This document shows, piece by piece, positions 1 through 9,079 of a stretch of 64,000 nt of DNA (within the stretch, counting starts at the first letter, position 1; every line of letters starts with the position of its first letter). Source of the stretch: Oscillospiraceae bacterium (lineage in GTDB: Bacteria > Bacillota > Clostridia > Oscillospirales > Acutalibacteraceae); NCBI GenBank assembly GCA_015066005.1, contig SVPF01000005.1, positions 17,244 to 81,243 of the forward strand, in the 5' to 3' direction. A program made the position numbers and the translations under genes. The notes beneath the pieces were generated by a model. That model was not told where the DNA came from. It did not search any database and worked only from the letters and a program-made list of their open reading frames with translations.

Positions 1-2348
1 ATAGTACCCAGCTTTTTATCAATAATTGTAATATCAGAAATCGAAAAGCCTTCACTATAGCAGAAGAAGCCAATATCACCGCTTGTATACTTGGCGTCGG
101 GGTCGGTGTATTTAAGTGTAGGAAGTGTGGGCTTTGAATCAGTAACTTCATACATCCACACAGTAACCGTGCTTCCGCTCACTTCAATTTCAACTGTATA
201 TTCCCTACCCTCAACAATTGCAAAATCGGGATTGAAGGTACACACGTTTGAATTAATCGATGTGTTATTAACATTTGCTGCCGAATCCTTACGAATAGAT
301 ATCGAAGTCTTATTCGGTGTTACACCGCTAATTTGATGCTGCGAGCCCTGAACATTGAACATATACCCTGCTGTACGGGTAACATTTTCACTGTCGGGTG
401 CCCGTAAAATTACCGAGTCTAAAATCCAGCGTGTGCCTGAAGGAATATAGCTGTATTTAAGGGTAAAATCAGTAAGCTTTTTACCTGTAATGCCTTTAAC
501 CAAAAGCCTTGTATCACTGCCATCAGACTTTTTAGCTGAAAGAACTACCCTGCCATCCTGCATAGTAACACGGCCGCCCTCAGAAGCGGGAGCCTTTTGG
601 AAGGTAAGACCCTCGTTATAAACGCTGTAAGCGTAGTTATAAATTTGCATACCCTTAAAGAGTGCAGCATTATAAGCGCCATCCCTGAAGTCGTTACCGG
701 ATGAAACAGCAAAGTCGCCCGAAGGTGCTAAAGCCAAGGCTTCATCCGACAAGGTAAAGGTTTTGCAAAGATTCATTTCAGAATCATATTTAAAGGCCTG
801 AACATTTAAAGTAAGCTTATTACCTTCAAGGATAATATTTATCGAAGACCACAAATGGATATTTGTTTCAAGGTCGGTGCCCGCAAATGAAAGATAAGCA
901 CTTTCATCAGATGTTACTACACCGTTTTCTTCGGTGTAGGCTATTGGCCTTAAAACAACCTTATCCCCTACCTTAGTGGGCTGTAAAACGGTAAATGCCT
1001 TTTCTGCAAGACCATCATCGGTCTTATCCCAGCTGAAAGCAACTGCCAAAACGTTGGACATATTATCAAGTCCTGCTTTTTTGCCGCTTCCGCCTTGACC
1101 GTTGTAATTTTTGAGCGCAGAGTAATCAGAAGCTTCATTCACATGGAACATAAAGAAGGACGCCATATTTGTCTTAGCTTGACCTGTTGTACCATATTCA
1201 AACTTCCAAACAAAATCATCAATATCAGAAGTAGAGCTATTGTTAGTAGAAAGAATTGGCTGCGATACTCCCGGTCCTTCTATAATTATATTACGTCCGT
1301 CATAACCATCGTTAAACTTTAACTGAGAATCGGTTGAAGACTTATCAGCATCAAGGTAAAGCCACTGATATCTCTTAGGCTGTGCCACAAAAAGACCGTT
1401 TAACGCGGGCTCATAAACACCTTGGTCGCTTACAAACCTTATTTCCTTAATGGTCATATTTTTATAATTTGAAACAGTGCCATCAGCATTGCTTGGGCGG
1501 CGGGGTGATGAAACCACAAAGTCGCCCTTGGGAGCTGCGGCTAAAGCCTCATCCGAAAGTGTAAAGCTTTTAGAAACCGTTTGAGCTACACCACTGTTGG
1601 TGCGGCTTGCATCAATATAAACTGTAATGGTTAGCTTATTTCCCTCTAAGGCTATCGTAATATCACGCCAGCTGTTTACATCCTTTGAGTCTGACGGGAA
1701 TTCAAGGTAGGCACTTTCATTGGGTGTTATTTTACCCGATGCTTCGGTATAGCTGACAGGGCGAAGACCCAAGGAATTACCGTTTTTATCAAAGGTGGGC
1801 TGTAACACTGTGTAAGCATTTGCTTTTAAGCCGTCATCGGTGCTACGGCGTGAGCGTGCAATTACAAACACATTTTTGGCATCAGCAAAGCCTGCGTTGC
1901 CTGCATCGCCATTATATTTTGCAATAGCTTCATAATCAGATTTATCATTTACATGGAACATAAACATATCAACCTGATTTGAGCTAACCTGGCCAATACC
2001 TGCAAAGGTAAATTTCCATTCAAAGCCTTCAAGCTCGGTCTTAACTGCATTATTGCGGTCAAGAATTTCCATTGAGGTAATTGGGCCGTTTGTCAAGGTA
2101 ACACGACCGTCGGAACTTGTACCAAGTGAGGCATTGCTTGCAGAAAGCGCGGTATCAATAAAGAACCACTCGTTACCCTTATTGCCTGTTGTGTGTGACT
2201 GGTAAAGATATGTATCCGCTACTTCATAATAGCCCTTAAGCTCAGCAGCCTGAGCTTTAGCACCATTTGAAGCAAACATTTGCGAGGTAATTGTAAGTGC
2301 CGAAATTAAAACAGCAACCGAAAGTATAACACTTATTACCTTTTTCAT
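1..2348 (-). CDS. Large secreted repeat protein, 3' end beyond window (partial)
   Basis: This open frame runs from an ATG at 2348 to the left edge without a stop (at least 782 codons). It is absent from the ORF track because no stop is present. The N-terminus is a signal peptide (MKKVISVILSVAVLISALT). Two tandem units of about 265 residues follow, starting near residues 50 and 318. They share the motifs MFHVN, AYTVLQPT / AFTVLQPT, NESAYL / DESAYL, ALEGNKLT / ILEGNKLT and KSFTLSDEAL / KTFTLSDEAL. A third beta-sandwich (LamG/DUF1080-like) spans about 577-782. The start overlaps the stop of the upstream gene by four bases (ATGA), so the two are translationally coupled. It is probably a cell-surface glycan-binding or glycan-acting protein. 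I see no catalytic motif, and the exact family is unknown. Confidence 0.85.
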   Translation of the reverse strand, partial: MKKVISVILSVAVLISALTITSQMFASNGAKAQAAELKGYYEVADTYLYQSHTTGNKGNEWFFIDTALSASNASLGTSSDGRVTLTNGPITSMEILDRNNAVKTELEGFEWKFTFAGIGQVSSNQVDMFMFHVNDKSDYEAIAKYNGDAGNAGFADAKNVFVIARSRRSTDDGLKANAYTVLQPTFDKNGNSLGLRPVSYTEASGKITPNESAYLEFPSDSKDVNSWRDITIALEGNKLTITVYIDASRTNSGVAQTVSKSFTLSDEALAAAPKGDFVVSSPRRPSNADGTVSNYKNMTIKEIRFVSDQGVYEPALNGLFVAQPKRYQWLYLDADKSSTDSQLKFNDGYDGRNIIIEGPGVSQPILSTNNSSTSDIDDFVWKFEYGTTGQAKTNMASFFMFHVNEASDYSALKNYNGQGGSGKKAGLDNMSNVLAVAFSWDKTDDGLAEKAFTVLQPTKVGDKVVLRPIAYTEENGVVTSDESAYLSFAGTDLETNIHLWSSINIILEGNKLTLNVQAFKYDSEMNLCKTFTLSDEALALAPSGDFAVSSGNDFRDGAYNAALFKGMQIYNYAYSVYNEGLTFQKAPASEGGRVTMQDGRVVLSAKKSDGSDTRLLVKGITGKKLTDFTLKYSYIPSGTRWILDSVILRAPDSENVTRTAGYMFNVQGSQHQISGVTPNKTSISIRKDSAANVNNTSINSNVCTFNPDFAIVEGREYTVEIEVSGSTVTVWMYEVTDSKPTLPTLKYTDPDAKYTSGDIGFFCYSEGFSISDITIIDKKLGT

Positions 2349-3328
2349 TGATTCGGCACCTCCTCGGTATTATTTATTTCCTGTGTGTTTGGTTTTTTCT
2401 TTTTCTTAACAAAAAGAACTAATATAACCACCGTAAATACGGCCAATAGTATAACAAGCGCCAACAAACAAAGTGCAATAATTCTGCCTGTTGTTAAAGC
2501 GTTTGGTGAAATACCTTTTATAAGGGTACTAACCTTTTCAACTGTGCCGCCAAAAAGATTTAAACGCTCTTCACCGCTGTCGATAAATTCCTCTTCCTCT
2601 TGAGTGCCCAATTCACCAACCCATTTGGGTGTTTCGTTTGCGGTAGGTTCAGGAAGCTTTTTGCCGGTATGCTGCACCATAACAATATCATCAACGTCAA
2701 ATGTATACCTGACACTGCAAACACCAAAGCCACCGTATACGGGGTAGCTGTCATCTTCCATATCAATAATTTTTTGACCGTTTACATAAACAACAATGCG
2801 CTTTTCACGCAATGCAACCCTTATGTTATACCAAAGACCTGGCTTTAACACCGTGTTGGCATCTTCAACAAGAATATTAGTGGTGGTATCGTAATGGTTA
2901 TTAACATGCGCAATTGCCGTTTTCGTCGCACTAAAACGAAGCTGATAAGCAAAAAGCGGACTTGCCGGAATGGAAATTGAACGGAAATAAAGACCGCAAA
3001 ATGCATCGGTTGCAGTTTGTGTATCACGCGCTCTTAATCTAAAATCAATATCAACATTTTTGGCTTCGTTAGGACCAAAATTTATGCGGCTTGCACGGGT
3101 ACCACTTGTTAAGGGATAGCAACGAATAAACTTTTCACCATATTCTTCAATTATCTCTTGTGTACCTGCGCTTGAATACCACATTGTTTCATCAAACTCA
3201 TCAGAATCAGAAAAGTCGTTTTTATAAATAACCTTTCCGTTATCAGCCGCAGATGCAGTGAGTGAAAGCGCAAAAATAAGGGATAAAACAAGTATTGCTG
3301 TTGTAACTAATTTAACTGCTTTTCGCAA
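2345..3328 (-). CDS. Secreted LamG-like protein with C-terminal membrane anchor
   Basis: I place the start at TTG 3328 because AAAGGAGG lies 7 nt upstream. The ORF-track start at 3349 would translate the ribosome-binding site itself. A signal peptide ends near ASAA. It is followed by one beta-sandwich (about residues 30-205) of the LamG/3-keto-disaccharide hydrolase type, with the line NVDIDFRLRARDTQ and the line YNIRVALREKRIVVYVNGQ. A linker (about 205-275) leads to a single transmembrane helix (ALCLLALVILLAVFTVVILV) and a KKKKK stop-transfer tail. The protein is therefore displayed outside the membrane. It lies in the beta-helix operon, coupled to the downstream repeat protein. A glycan-binding role is inferred only. 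Confidence 0.85.
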   Translation of the reverse strand: MRKAVKLVTTAILVLSLIFALSLTASAADNGKVIYKNDFSDSDEFDETMWYSSAGTQEIIEEYGEKFIRCYPLTSGTRASRINFGPNEAKNVDIDFRLRARDTQTATDAFCGLYFRSISIPASPLFAYQLRFSATKTAIAHVNNHYDTTTNILVEDANTVLKPGLWYNIRVALREKRIVVYVNGQKIIDMEDDSYPVYGGFGVCSVRYTFDVDDIVMVQHTGKKLPEPTANETPKWVGELGTQEEEEFIDSGEERLNLFGGTVEKVSTLIKGISPNALTTGRIIALCLLALVILLAVFTVVILVLFVKKKKKPNTQEINNTEEVPNQ

Positions 3329-3358
3329 TGTAATTCCTCCTTTCTTCAATTTTAGAAA

Positions 3359-4399
3359 TTACTGCGAAACGTTATTTTCGCATTTGATTTTATTTTCGGC
3401 ATCAATTGTAATGCTGCCCGAATTAGACCAAAGCGAAATTACATTTCCCATAGACTCGCCCTTATCGGCGTTGTCCTCTATCTTAATAAGGGTGGTCGCC
3501 TTAGAATCCTTAACGGTGACTGTTCTCATAGAAAGAACAGATGAAACACTCTTAAAAAGATTTCCTGATTTGGCTTCAGCGCCATCAAAAACCAAGCTGT
3601 TCACTGTTGCAGATTCGCAATTTAAAAGTTCAATTAGGTAATTACATTTTGTGCCGCTGAAAACAAAGGAATCTAAAGTAAAGGAACCGCCAAGGGTAAC
3701 TGCTGTGTCAACCTCACCCTTTGCTTCACCGATATTCACGGTTCTTAAATGGGTTGATAAGGAATCCTTCATTTCCAAAGCCTTGTATGTAAATTTATCA
3801 ATAATGAGTGATTCGACCATAAAGGATAAATTATTAGCAGCCCTTTGTGTGCTGTAATAGCCTGTACCAACATTAGTTGTTTTAACAGACCTTATCATAG
3901 CGCCGTTAACAATACCAACATCCTTAATAGCAACCTGCTCGCCTGCTTTTTCCTTGCCTGTAAGATATTTATCAGCAAAGGAAAGTGTAATATCATCAAT
4001 AATTGCGGCACCCTTCATTTCAACAATAGTGCCTTCACCGTTAAAGCGAATAACCGAACGGTCCATACCTGAGCCCTTAAGATTTTGTCCTCTTAAGGTG
4101 ACGGTTTTCTTAATATCAAAAGTACCAAGCGGAACATAAATGCCTGCACCCGTTTCGGCAGCCTTTATAAACGCCTTTGTATCATCCTTGCCATCATTCG
4201 CTACGGCACCGTAGAGGGTTACATCGGCATAGCCGTTGTGCTTATCCGAATCACTACCGAAAACAAGGGTTGGGTGAATAGAGTCCCAATCGGCGCCCTT
4301 CCAAAGAATAGGCCAAAGGATTGCTGTTGCAATTGCAAGCACCAAAAGCACCGAGGAAGAAATGATAAGAAGCGCTTTAAAATTAACAGGCTTTTTCAT
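3359..4399 (-). CDS. Membrane-anchored right-handed beta-helix protein (Pectate_lyase_3-like)
   Basis: An N-terminal hydrophobic segment (residues 9-31) has no obvious cleavage site, so the protein is probably anchored. The beta-helix begins with DVTLYGAVANDGKDDTKAF and GIYVPLGTFDI, the hallmark of the Pectate_lyase_3/endorhamnosidase-like fold. Short rungs continue to about residue 330. At 346 residues it is the shortest of three tandem paralogues. The ATG at 4399 overlaps the TAA stop of the upstream paralogue (TAATG). Family members include polysaccharide lyases and hydrolases. Catalytic residues cannot be assigned here, and with the shortened N-terminal motif this copy could be purely structural or binding. 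Confidence 0.85.
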   Translation of the reverse strand: MKKPVNFKALLIISSSVLLVLAIATAILWPILWKGADWDSIHPTLVFGSDSDKHNGYADVTLYGAVANDGKDDTKAFIKAAETGAGIYVPLGTFDIKKTVTLRGQNLKGSGMDRSVIRFNGEGTIVEMKGAAIIDDITLSFADKYLTGKEKAGEQVAIKDVGIVNGAMIRSVKTTNVGTGYYSTQRAANNLSFMVESLIIDKFTYKALEMKDSLSTHLRTVNIGEAKGEVDTAVTLGGSFTLDSFVFSGTKCNYLIELLNCESATVNSLVFDGAEAKSGNLFKSVSSVLSMRTVTVKDSKATTLIKIEDNADKGESMGNVISLWSNSGSITIDAENKIKCENNVSQ

Positions 4400-5655
4400 T
4401 ATCTCATAGCCTCCTTTGCTTTGTGCTTAAGAATAAGTGTAAGGTCTTCGTTTTTATTCATATAATTCAAATAATACGGTGTGTCACCTTTAACATAGGC
4501 ATAATATGTGTAATAATCAAGTGTTACCTGATAATCACCCTTGGCACCCTTTGCACGACGGAAAAGGCGGAAGTCAGCAGCAGTGTCACCACCAACCACC
4601 ATACCTTTTTGAACACCGCGTTTTTCAATTTCTTCAATCCAATCAAGATGCGAGCTATTATCAGGTGCGTTAAGACCACGGTTGTGTAAAATACCTATAT
4701 AAAACTTGCTGGTACCTTCGCTGTCACCAAAACGAATCATACTGTTTTTATAGGTATCAATGTAAGTAAAATAATTGGTAAATGCACCAAGATAGCCTGT
4801 TGTGTTTTCAGCAAAAATCCAACCCAAGTTATCTGAGGCCAGGTTAACACCTTCAAAGTGCATTACTGCAATGTTGATGTTGTGTGCATTCTTAAGCGCC
4901 ATGCTTGCAGTTTCATAAGTACAGTGCTCAACATTTATTTGGTGAAGTGTTTCACCATATGAGCTACCCGCTAAGGTAATTCCACTGTCCATAATAGTTG
5001 CCTTTTTAGAGACATGTGCATTTATGTAAATATTAGAATAGCTGTTTGCAATACGGTTTTCACCCTGCATATTAACGCCACAGTAATACGGATAAATAAA
5101 CAAATTTTCCATTATAGTGCCGCTGCAGCCGGCGTTGGCAGGGTTGTAAAGACCTGTGCCCACCCTGTGAAAATATACATTGCGCACAACCGAACCTGGC
5201 ATTAAAGGCTTTTCGGCCGTACCAAGCTGTATTCCAACCTTTTCGCCTTGATTTGTATTTTGGACTTCTTCTACAGATGAATAACCTATAGTCATATCAT
5301 AAACCGAAGAAATACCATCGACCGATATAATCGGTTGGGTTATATCAGTCATAGTACCGCGAATTTCGGTTACGTTAACACCTGCGCCGCGAATAATGCG
5401 GTCGGAAATTTCAATTGTTTTTGAAACACGGTAACTTCCTCTAGGAACATAGATGTTTTTTCCGGTTGCAAGTGCAGCCTCGAAAGCGGCACTGTCGTCT
5501 AAAGAGTCCATTCCGTCAGCGCCGTAATCGGTTACAAGAACAAAGCCGGCATCAATGTTTTCTGTTTCCTCTTCGGCCGAAACATAAGGCATACCGCAAA
5601 GGAGCAATAAAACAACCGATAAAACGAGGGATATATATTTAATATATTTTTTCAT
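4399..5655 (-). CDS. Secreted right-handed beta-helix protein (Pectate_lyase_3-like)
   Basis: A signal peptide (about residues 1-27, ending VSAEE) precedes VLVTDYGADGMDSLDDSAAF and NIYVPRGSYRVSKTIEI, the N-terminal capping motif of Pectate_lyase_3 beta-helices. Repeated short rungs follow to about residue 375, ending in a small C-terminal region rich in Tyr. It is extracellular. Middle gene of three related beta-helix genes read from the promoter at 6961-6989. Such proteins typically act on acidic or rhamnose-containing polysaccharides, but the substrate cannot be read from the sequence. Confidence 0.87.
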   Translation of the reverse strand: MKKYIKYISLVLSVVLLLLCGMPYVSAEEETENIDAGFVLVTDYGADGMDSLDDSAAFEAALATGKNIYVPRGSYRVSKTIEISDRIIRGAGVNVTEIRGTMTDITQPIISVDGISSVYDMTIGYSSVEEVQNTNQGEKVGIQLGTAEKPLMPGSVVRNVYFHRVGTGLYNPANAGCSGTIMENLFIYPYYCGVNMQGENRIANSYSNIYINAHVSKKATIMDSGITLAGSSYGETLHQINVEHCTYETASMALKNAHNINIAVMHFEGVNLASDNLGWIFAENTTGYLGAFTNYFTYIDTYKNSMIRFGDSEGTSKFYIGILHNRGLNAPDNSSHLDWIEEIEKRGVQKGMVVGGDTAADFRLFRRAKGAKGDYQVTLDYYTYYAYVKGDTPYYLNYMNKNEDLTLILKHKAKEAMR

Positions 5656-5675
5656 AAGTGTTTATCTCCCCTTTC

Positions 5676-6938
5676 CTATTTGGCTACGCCTTCAAGCGTA
5701 AGATCAATTTCACGGTCGCGGTCATAATTAAAGGCTTCGTACTGTGCCTTTAAGGCTTCGGGAGCTACAACACGAAGGTTGTCAATATCAACCGTATAAT
5801 CACTGAGATATTCGTTTCTGCGTGATATCATATATTGAGTTGAATCGGGAGCAATATCTAAATCAGGATTTAAAATGCTCATATTATACACTCGCAAGAA
5901 GCCGTTTGTCGGGAAATAGTAAACTCTGCGGTAGGTACCGTCACCAAGGCGGATAAATGCCTGCTTATTGTTTTTTGGTGCGCTGTTTTTAAAGGTTAGG
6001 TTGTTTATAACCACAGAAGATTCATCACAATAAAGGAAGCCTGTATTATCCTCAACAAGCTCGGTATTAACAAATGTAAGATTGGTAATTTGCGCACCGC
6101 AGCTTTGAATTAAGCGAACGCCGTTTTTAAGCTTACTGTCAGCAACGGTCATTTCAGAAATTGACGATTCACTTTCATCATTGTAGAAATAAATAGCTGT
6201 GTTAGCTTCATATTTGCCTGAAGAAAGGTAGATATTACGCCAAACGTTACCCGTACGGCCGAAGGTTTCCATAGAAATTCCTCTAAACGAGAAATCTAAA
6301 ACCGTAACACCTTCGAAGCCGGTCGAGAAGCAGGTTGCATCACCATTCCAGTTTTCTTTATTTCCGCTCACATACTCAGGAGGTCTTAAACCCAAAATAG
6401 ACTCGGTAATTGGTGAATAAATACCTGTACCAACATTTTGAATTCTAACGTTGGTAACAGCACCACCTTTGCACAAACGTCTTTCACCCTTTGCGGTGGT
6501 GACAATACCACAGCGTTCACCTGAAATTTCAGTACCGTTTATACAATGGTCAGCAAACTTAATTGTAATATCTCTAAGCTGTGCGCTGCCACCCATCCAA
6601 ACTATTGGGTCACGAACCTTTTCAAGATCGGCAATAATAACCGTTTTATCAGTGCCTGCACCAACCACCATTGAATCATACAATTTAATTGATTCTGTAA
6701 TGTTATAGGTTCCAGGCGGAATATATATCGAATCTTTAATGCTACTGTTTATAGTAAGCATAAACGCCGATGTATCATCCTTACCGTCGTTGGGAATTGC
6801 GCCAAAATCACAAATATTGATAAGCGCCTGATCGTAGCCCGTTGCTGCAGGTATATCCGCCGCTGCAATGCTACTGCAAATCAAAACACTAACCGTAAGA
6901 ATTATTGAGATTAGTACCAATATTTTCGATTTCCTCAT
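5676..6938 (-). CDS. Secreted right-handed beta-helix protein (Pectate_lyase_3-like)
   Basis: First gene of the beta-helix operon. A signal peptide (ends near SIAAADIP) is followed by NICDFGAIPNDGKDDTSAF and SIYIPPGTYNITESIKL, the same Pectate_lyase_3 cap as in the two downstream paralogues. The rung VGTGIYSP is also shared with the middle copy. The RBS AAGGAGTGG lies just before the ATG, and a sigma-A type promoter sits only about 20 bp further upstream, so the 5' UTR is short. The enzyme activity (lyase or hydrolase) is not determinable by eye. Confidence 0.87.
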   Translation of the reverse strand: MRKSKILVLISIILTVSVLICSSIAAADIPAATGYDQALINICDFGAIPNDGKDDTSAFMLTINSSIKDSIYIPPGTYNITESIKLYDSMVVGAGTDKTVIIADLEKVRDPIVWMGGSAQLRDITIKFADHCINGTEISGERCGIVTTAKGERRLCKGGAVTNVRIQNVGTGIYSPITESILGLRPPEYVSGNKENWNGDATCFSTGFEGVTVLDFSFRGISMETFGRTGNVWRNIYLSSGKYEANTAIYFYNDESESSISEMTVADSKLKNGVRLIQSCGAQITNLTFVNTELVEDNTGFLYCDESSVVINNLTFKNSAPKNNKQAFIRLGDGTYRRVYYFPTNGFLRVYNMSILNPDLDIAPDSTQYMISRRNEYLSDYTVDIDNLRVVAPEALKAQYEAFNYDRDREIDLTLEGVAK

Positions 6939-6960
6939 AATACCACTCCTTCACCTTAAC

Positions 6961-6989
6961 ATTTTATAACATTTGTCGGACTTTGTAAA
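6961..6989 (-). promoter_or_regulatory. Sigma-A promoter of the beta-helix operon
   Basis: On the minus strand TTTACA and TAAAAT are separated by exactly 17 bp and lie directly upstream of the RBS and ATG of the first beta-helix gene. This would drive the genes from 6938 leftward to the window edge, separately from the transporter operon. Confidence 0.7.
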
Positions 6990-7080
6990 TGACATATCCT
7001 ACTTTATATACAAAAATATTACTTAAAATATAATTATTTATATACATAAATAACAAATCAAACTACACAATTCATATCAC

Positions 7081-7115
7081 AGCAAAAGACACAAAACCGC
7101 CAAAGCAATTTTGTG
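7081..7115 (-). terminator. Probable terminator after the transporter operon
   Basis: The minus-strand transcript can form GCACAAAA / TTTTGTGT around a GC-containing loop, followed by TTTTGCT. It lies 28 bp past the stop of the last permease gene and before the beta-helix promoter. The U-tract on this strand is short, so termination may be partial. Confidence 0.5.
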
Positions 7116-7142
7116 CCTTTTTTAGCTTTTAAAATTTGATTT

Positions 7143-8135
7143 TTAACCAACAATACCACTGTGTTCAATGCTTTTAATAAACTTCTTTTGTAGGAACAAG
7201 AACACAATAGTCAAAGGAATAATTGCAAGCAAGCAGCCTGCCTGCATTTGAGTAATAATTGAATACGGGTCGGCATTTTGGTCACCTTCAACAAGCATTG
7301 AAAGCATACTTTTAAGGGAAGCAAGACCAACCGAAATTGTGGGTGTATCAGAAAAATACATTGAGGTGAAGAAAAAGTCGTTATAATACCAAACAAATGA
7401 AAGAAGTGAAACAACCAAAAACGAGCCTGAAGCGTTTGGAACAATTATTCTTGCAAAGGTTGAAAATACACCACAGCCGTCAATGTAAGCGGCATCCTCA
7501 AGAGCGGCGGGCATTCCGCGGAAAAACTGGCGGAAAACATATATTAAAAGACCCGAACGCAAGCCCTGACCCAAAATGGCCGGAACAAACAGGGTTAGCG
7601 GTGTATTAAGCAGATTGACTGCAAGTGTTTCACCTGTAAACAACCCTATAAGCGAGCCTATGCCGAAAAAGTCAAATTCAGCATATTGCAAATACATAGG
7701 AATTGAAACAATTTGCGGTGGGATAATTAAGGTAAATAAAAGTAGTGCAAATAAAATGCCCTTAAGCTTGAATTGGAAGCGTGCAAAGCCATAACCCGCC
7801 AAAGCGCAGGAAATAACACTGAAAAGGGTTGAAACCGTTGAAAAGAACAGTGTATTTACCAATAAGCGCCAATAATCAAGCGCCTCAATTACCATTGGAA
7901 AGTTTTCAAATGTAAAATGTTTAGGTATCCAAATAACAGTGGGGTCATACAAATCAGAGCTTTGTCTGATAGCAACGCTGACCATATATAATACCGGATA
8001 AAGTATTATAAAGCACATTGAAAAAAGGAACACAAAACGGAAAAGATTATACGCCAGCGTGCCCGCTTTTGACATGCTCTTTTTTTGAAAATCCTCATCA
8101 TTAAGACGGGCTTTAAGCATTTGAATTTTATTCAA
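7143..8135 (-). CDS. Carbohydrate ABC transporter permease (MalG type, CUT1)
   Basis: This inner-membrane permease has six predicted helices and the C-terminal EAA loop ALEDAAYIDGCGVFSTFARI, which docks the ATPase in the CUT1 family. Start TTG at 8135 has the RBS AAAGGAG. It pairs with the MalF-type gene just upstream (8153-9040). This is the second of two permease pairs in the same transcription unit, and no ATPase gene accompanies either pair. A shared MsmX-like ATPase encoded elsewhere is the usual arrangement in Firmicutes. Confidence 0.92.
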   Translation of the reverse strand: MNKIQMLKARLNDEDFQKKSMSKAGTLAYNLFRFVFLFSMCFIILYPVLYMVSVAIRQSSDLYDPTVIWIPKHFTFENFPMVIEALDYWRLLVNTLFFSTVSTLFSVISCALAGYGFARFQFKLKGILFALLLFTLIIPPQIVSIPMYLQYAEFDFFGIGSLIGLFTGETLAVNLLNTPLTLFVPAILGQGLRSGLLIYVFRQFFRGMPAALEDAAYIDGCGVFSTFARIIVPNASGSFLVVSLLSFVWYYNDFFFTSMYFSDTPTISVGLASLKSMLSMLVEGDQNADPYSIITQMQAGCLLAIIPLTIVFLFLQKKFIKSIEHSGIVG

Positions 8136-8152
8136 AACCGTATGCTCCTTTC

Positions 8153-9040
8153 TTATTTTTCAACATAGGTTACCATTCTTCCGATTAACAAAAGAACCAC
8201 ACCTATAATAGCAAATATTATTACGAAATAAACATTTCCTAAAGCCGCACTATATTCAAAGTTAAGCTTTTTACCAAGGTCAAGTATGTATACCAGCAAC
8301 GAATTTCCGTAATCGGTAAAGGTATCAACCAAGGTATAGATAACATTAACAAGCAAAATCGGGGTTATCATAGGAAGAGTGATTTTGAAGAAAATCTCCC
8401 AAGAGGTTGCACCCTCAACCTTTGCCACCTCGTAAAGCTGGTCGGGCACGGTTTGAAGGGCAGCCAAAAACAAAATAATTTGAAGACCAGAATGCCAAGA
8501 AAGTTCAAATATATTGTTTACAATACCCATCATCGTACCAATTAAATCGGAATTAAGACCGCTTTCCTCAAGCATATCAAAAATTGAACCCGATTCAAAA
8601 AGACCTGCCGCACGGGTGCCGTTAATAACCTCATTACTCATTTGGTCGCCTTGAATAATAGAAATAACTATACCCGAACCAATAACAACAGGAAGAAAAA
8701 AAACCGTTCTTGCAAGGGCTCTACCGCGGAATTCCTGATTAAGAAGCACCGCAATAAAAAGAGAGAAACCAATAATAACGGGAACGGTTGTTACCATATC
8801 CTGTAGCTGTGCTGTAAGAAGCGGCAGAAATCTCGGGTCGGTATTAAAAGCAGTTTTATAATGCTCTAAACCCACCAGAGTAATTTCTCCCGTCACTAAA
8901 TCAAGATCACTAAATGAATATATAGTGGAGGTGATAAATGTTCGGAAAAACAGCGCAAACAGTCCGAGCAGCCAAGGTGCGAGAAATATATATCCGTATA
9001 ATGATTTTTTTCGTTCATAAGACAATTTGCCTTTTTTCAC
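8153..9040 (-). CDS. Carbohydrate ABC transporter permease (MalF type, CUT1)
   Basis: The protein has six transmembrane segments and the EAA loop QLYEVAKVEGATSWEIFFKI, typical of MalF-like CUT1 permeases. It starts with GTG after AGAGGAG and is separated from the MalG-type partner by 17 bp. It sits downstream of the DUF5696-like gene. The sugar specificity is unknown. Probably works with one of the two SBPs encoded at 15-19.5 kb. Confidence 0.92.
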   Translation of the reverse strand: MKKGKLSYERKKSLYGYIFLAPWLLGLFALFFRTFITSTIYSFSDLDLVTGEITLVGLEHYKTAFNTDPRFLPLLTAQLQDMVTTVPVIIGFSLFIAVLLNQEFRGRALARTVFFLPVVIGSGIVISIIQGDQMSNEVINGTRAAGLFESGSIFDMLEESGLNSDLIGTMMGIVNNIFELSWHSGLQIILFLAALQTVPDQLYEVAKVEGATSWEIFFKITLPMITPILLVNVIYTLVDTFTDYGNSLLVYILDLGKKLNFEYSAALGNVYFVIIFAIIGVVLLLIGRMVTYVEK

Positions 9041-9079
9041 GATAACACTCCTCTTTGATGTGTATATTTAACAAGGCCA

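Noticed and set aside
3258-3641. 127-codon plus-strand ORF
   Set aside because: It spans two real minus-strand genes and their RBS region.
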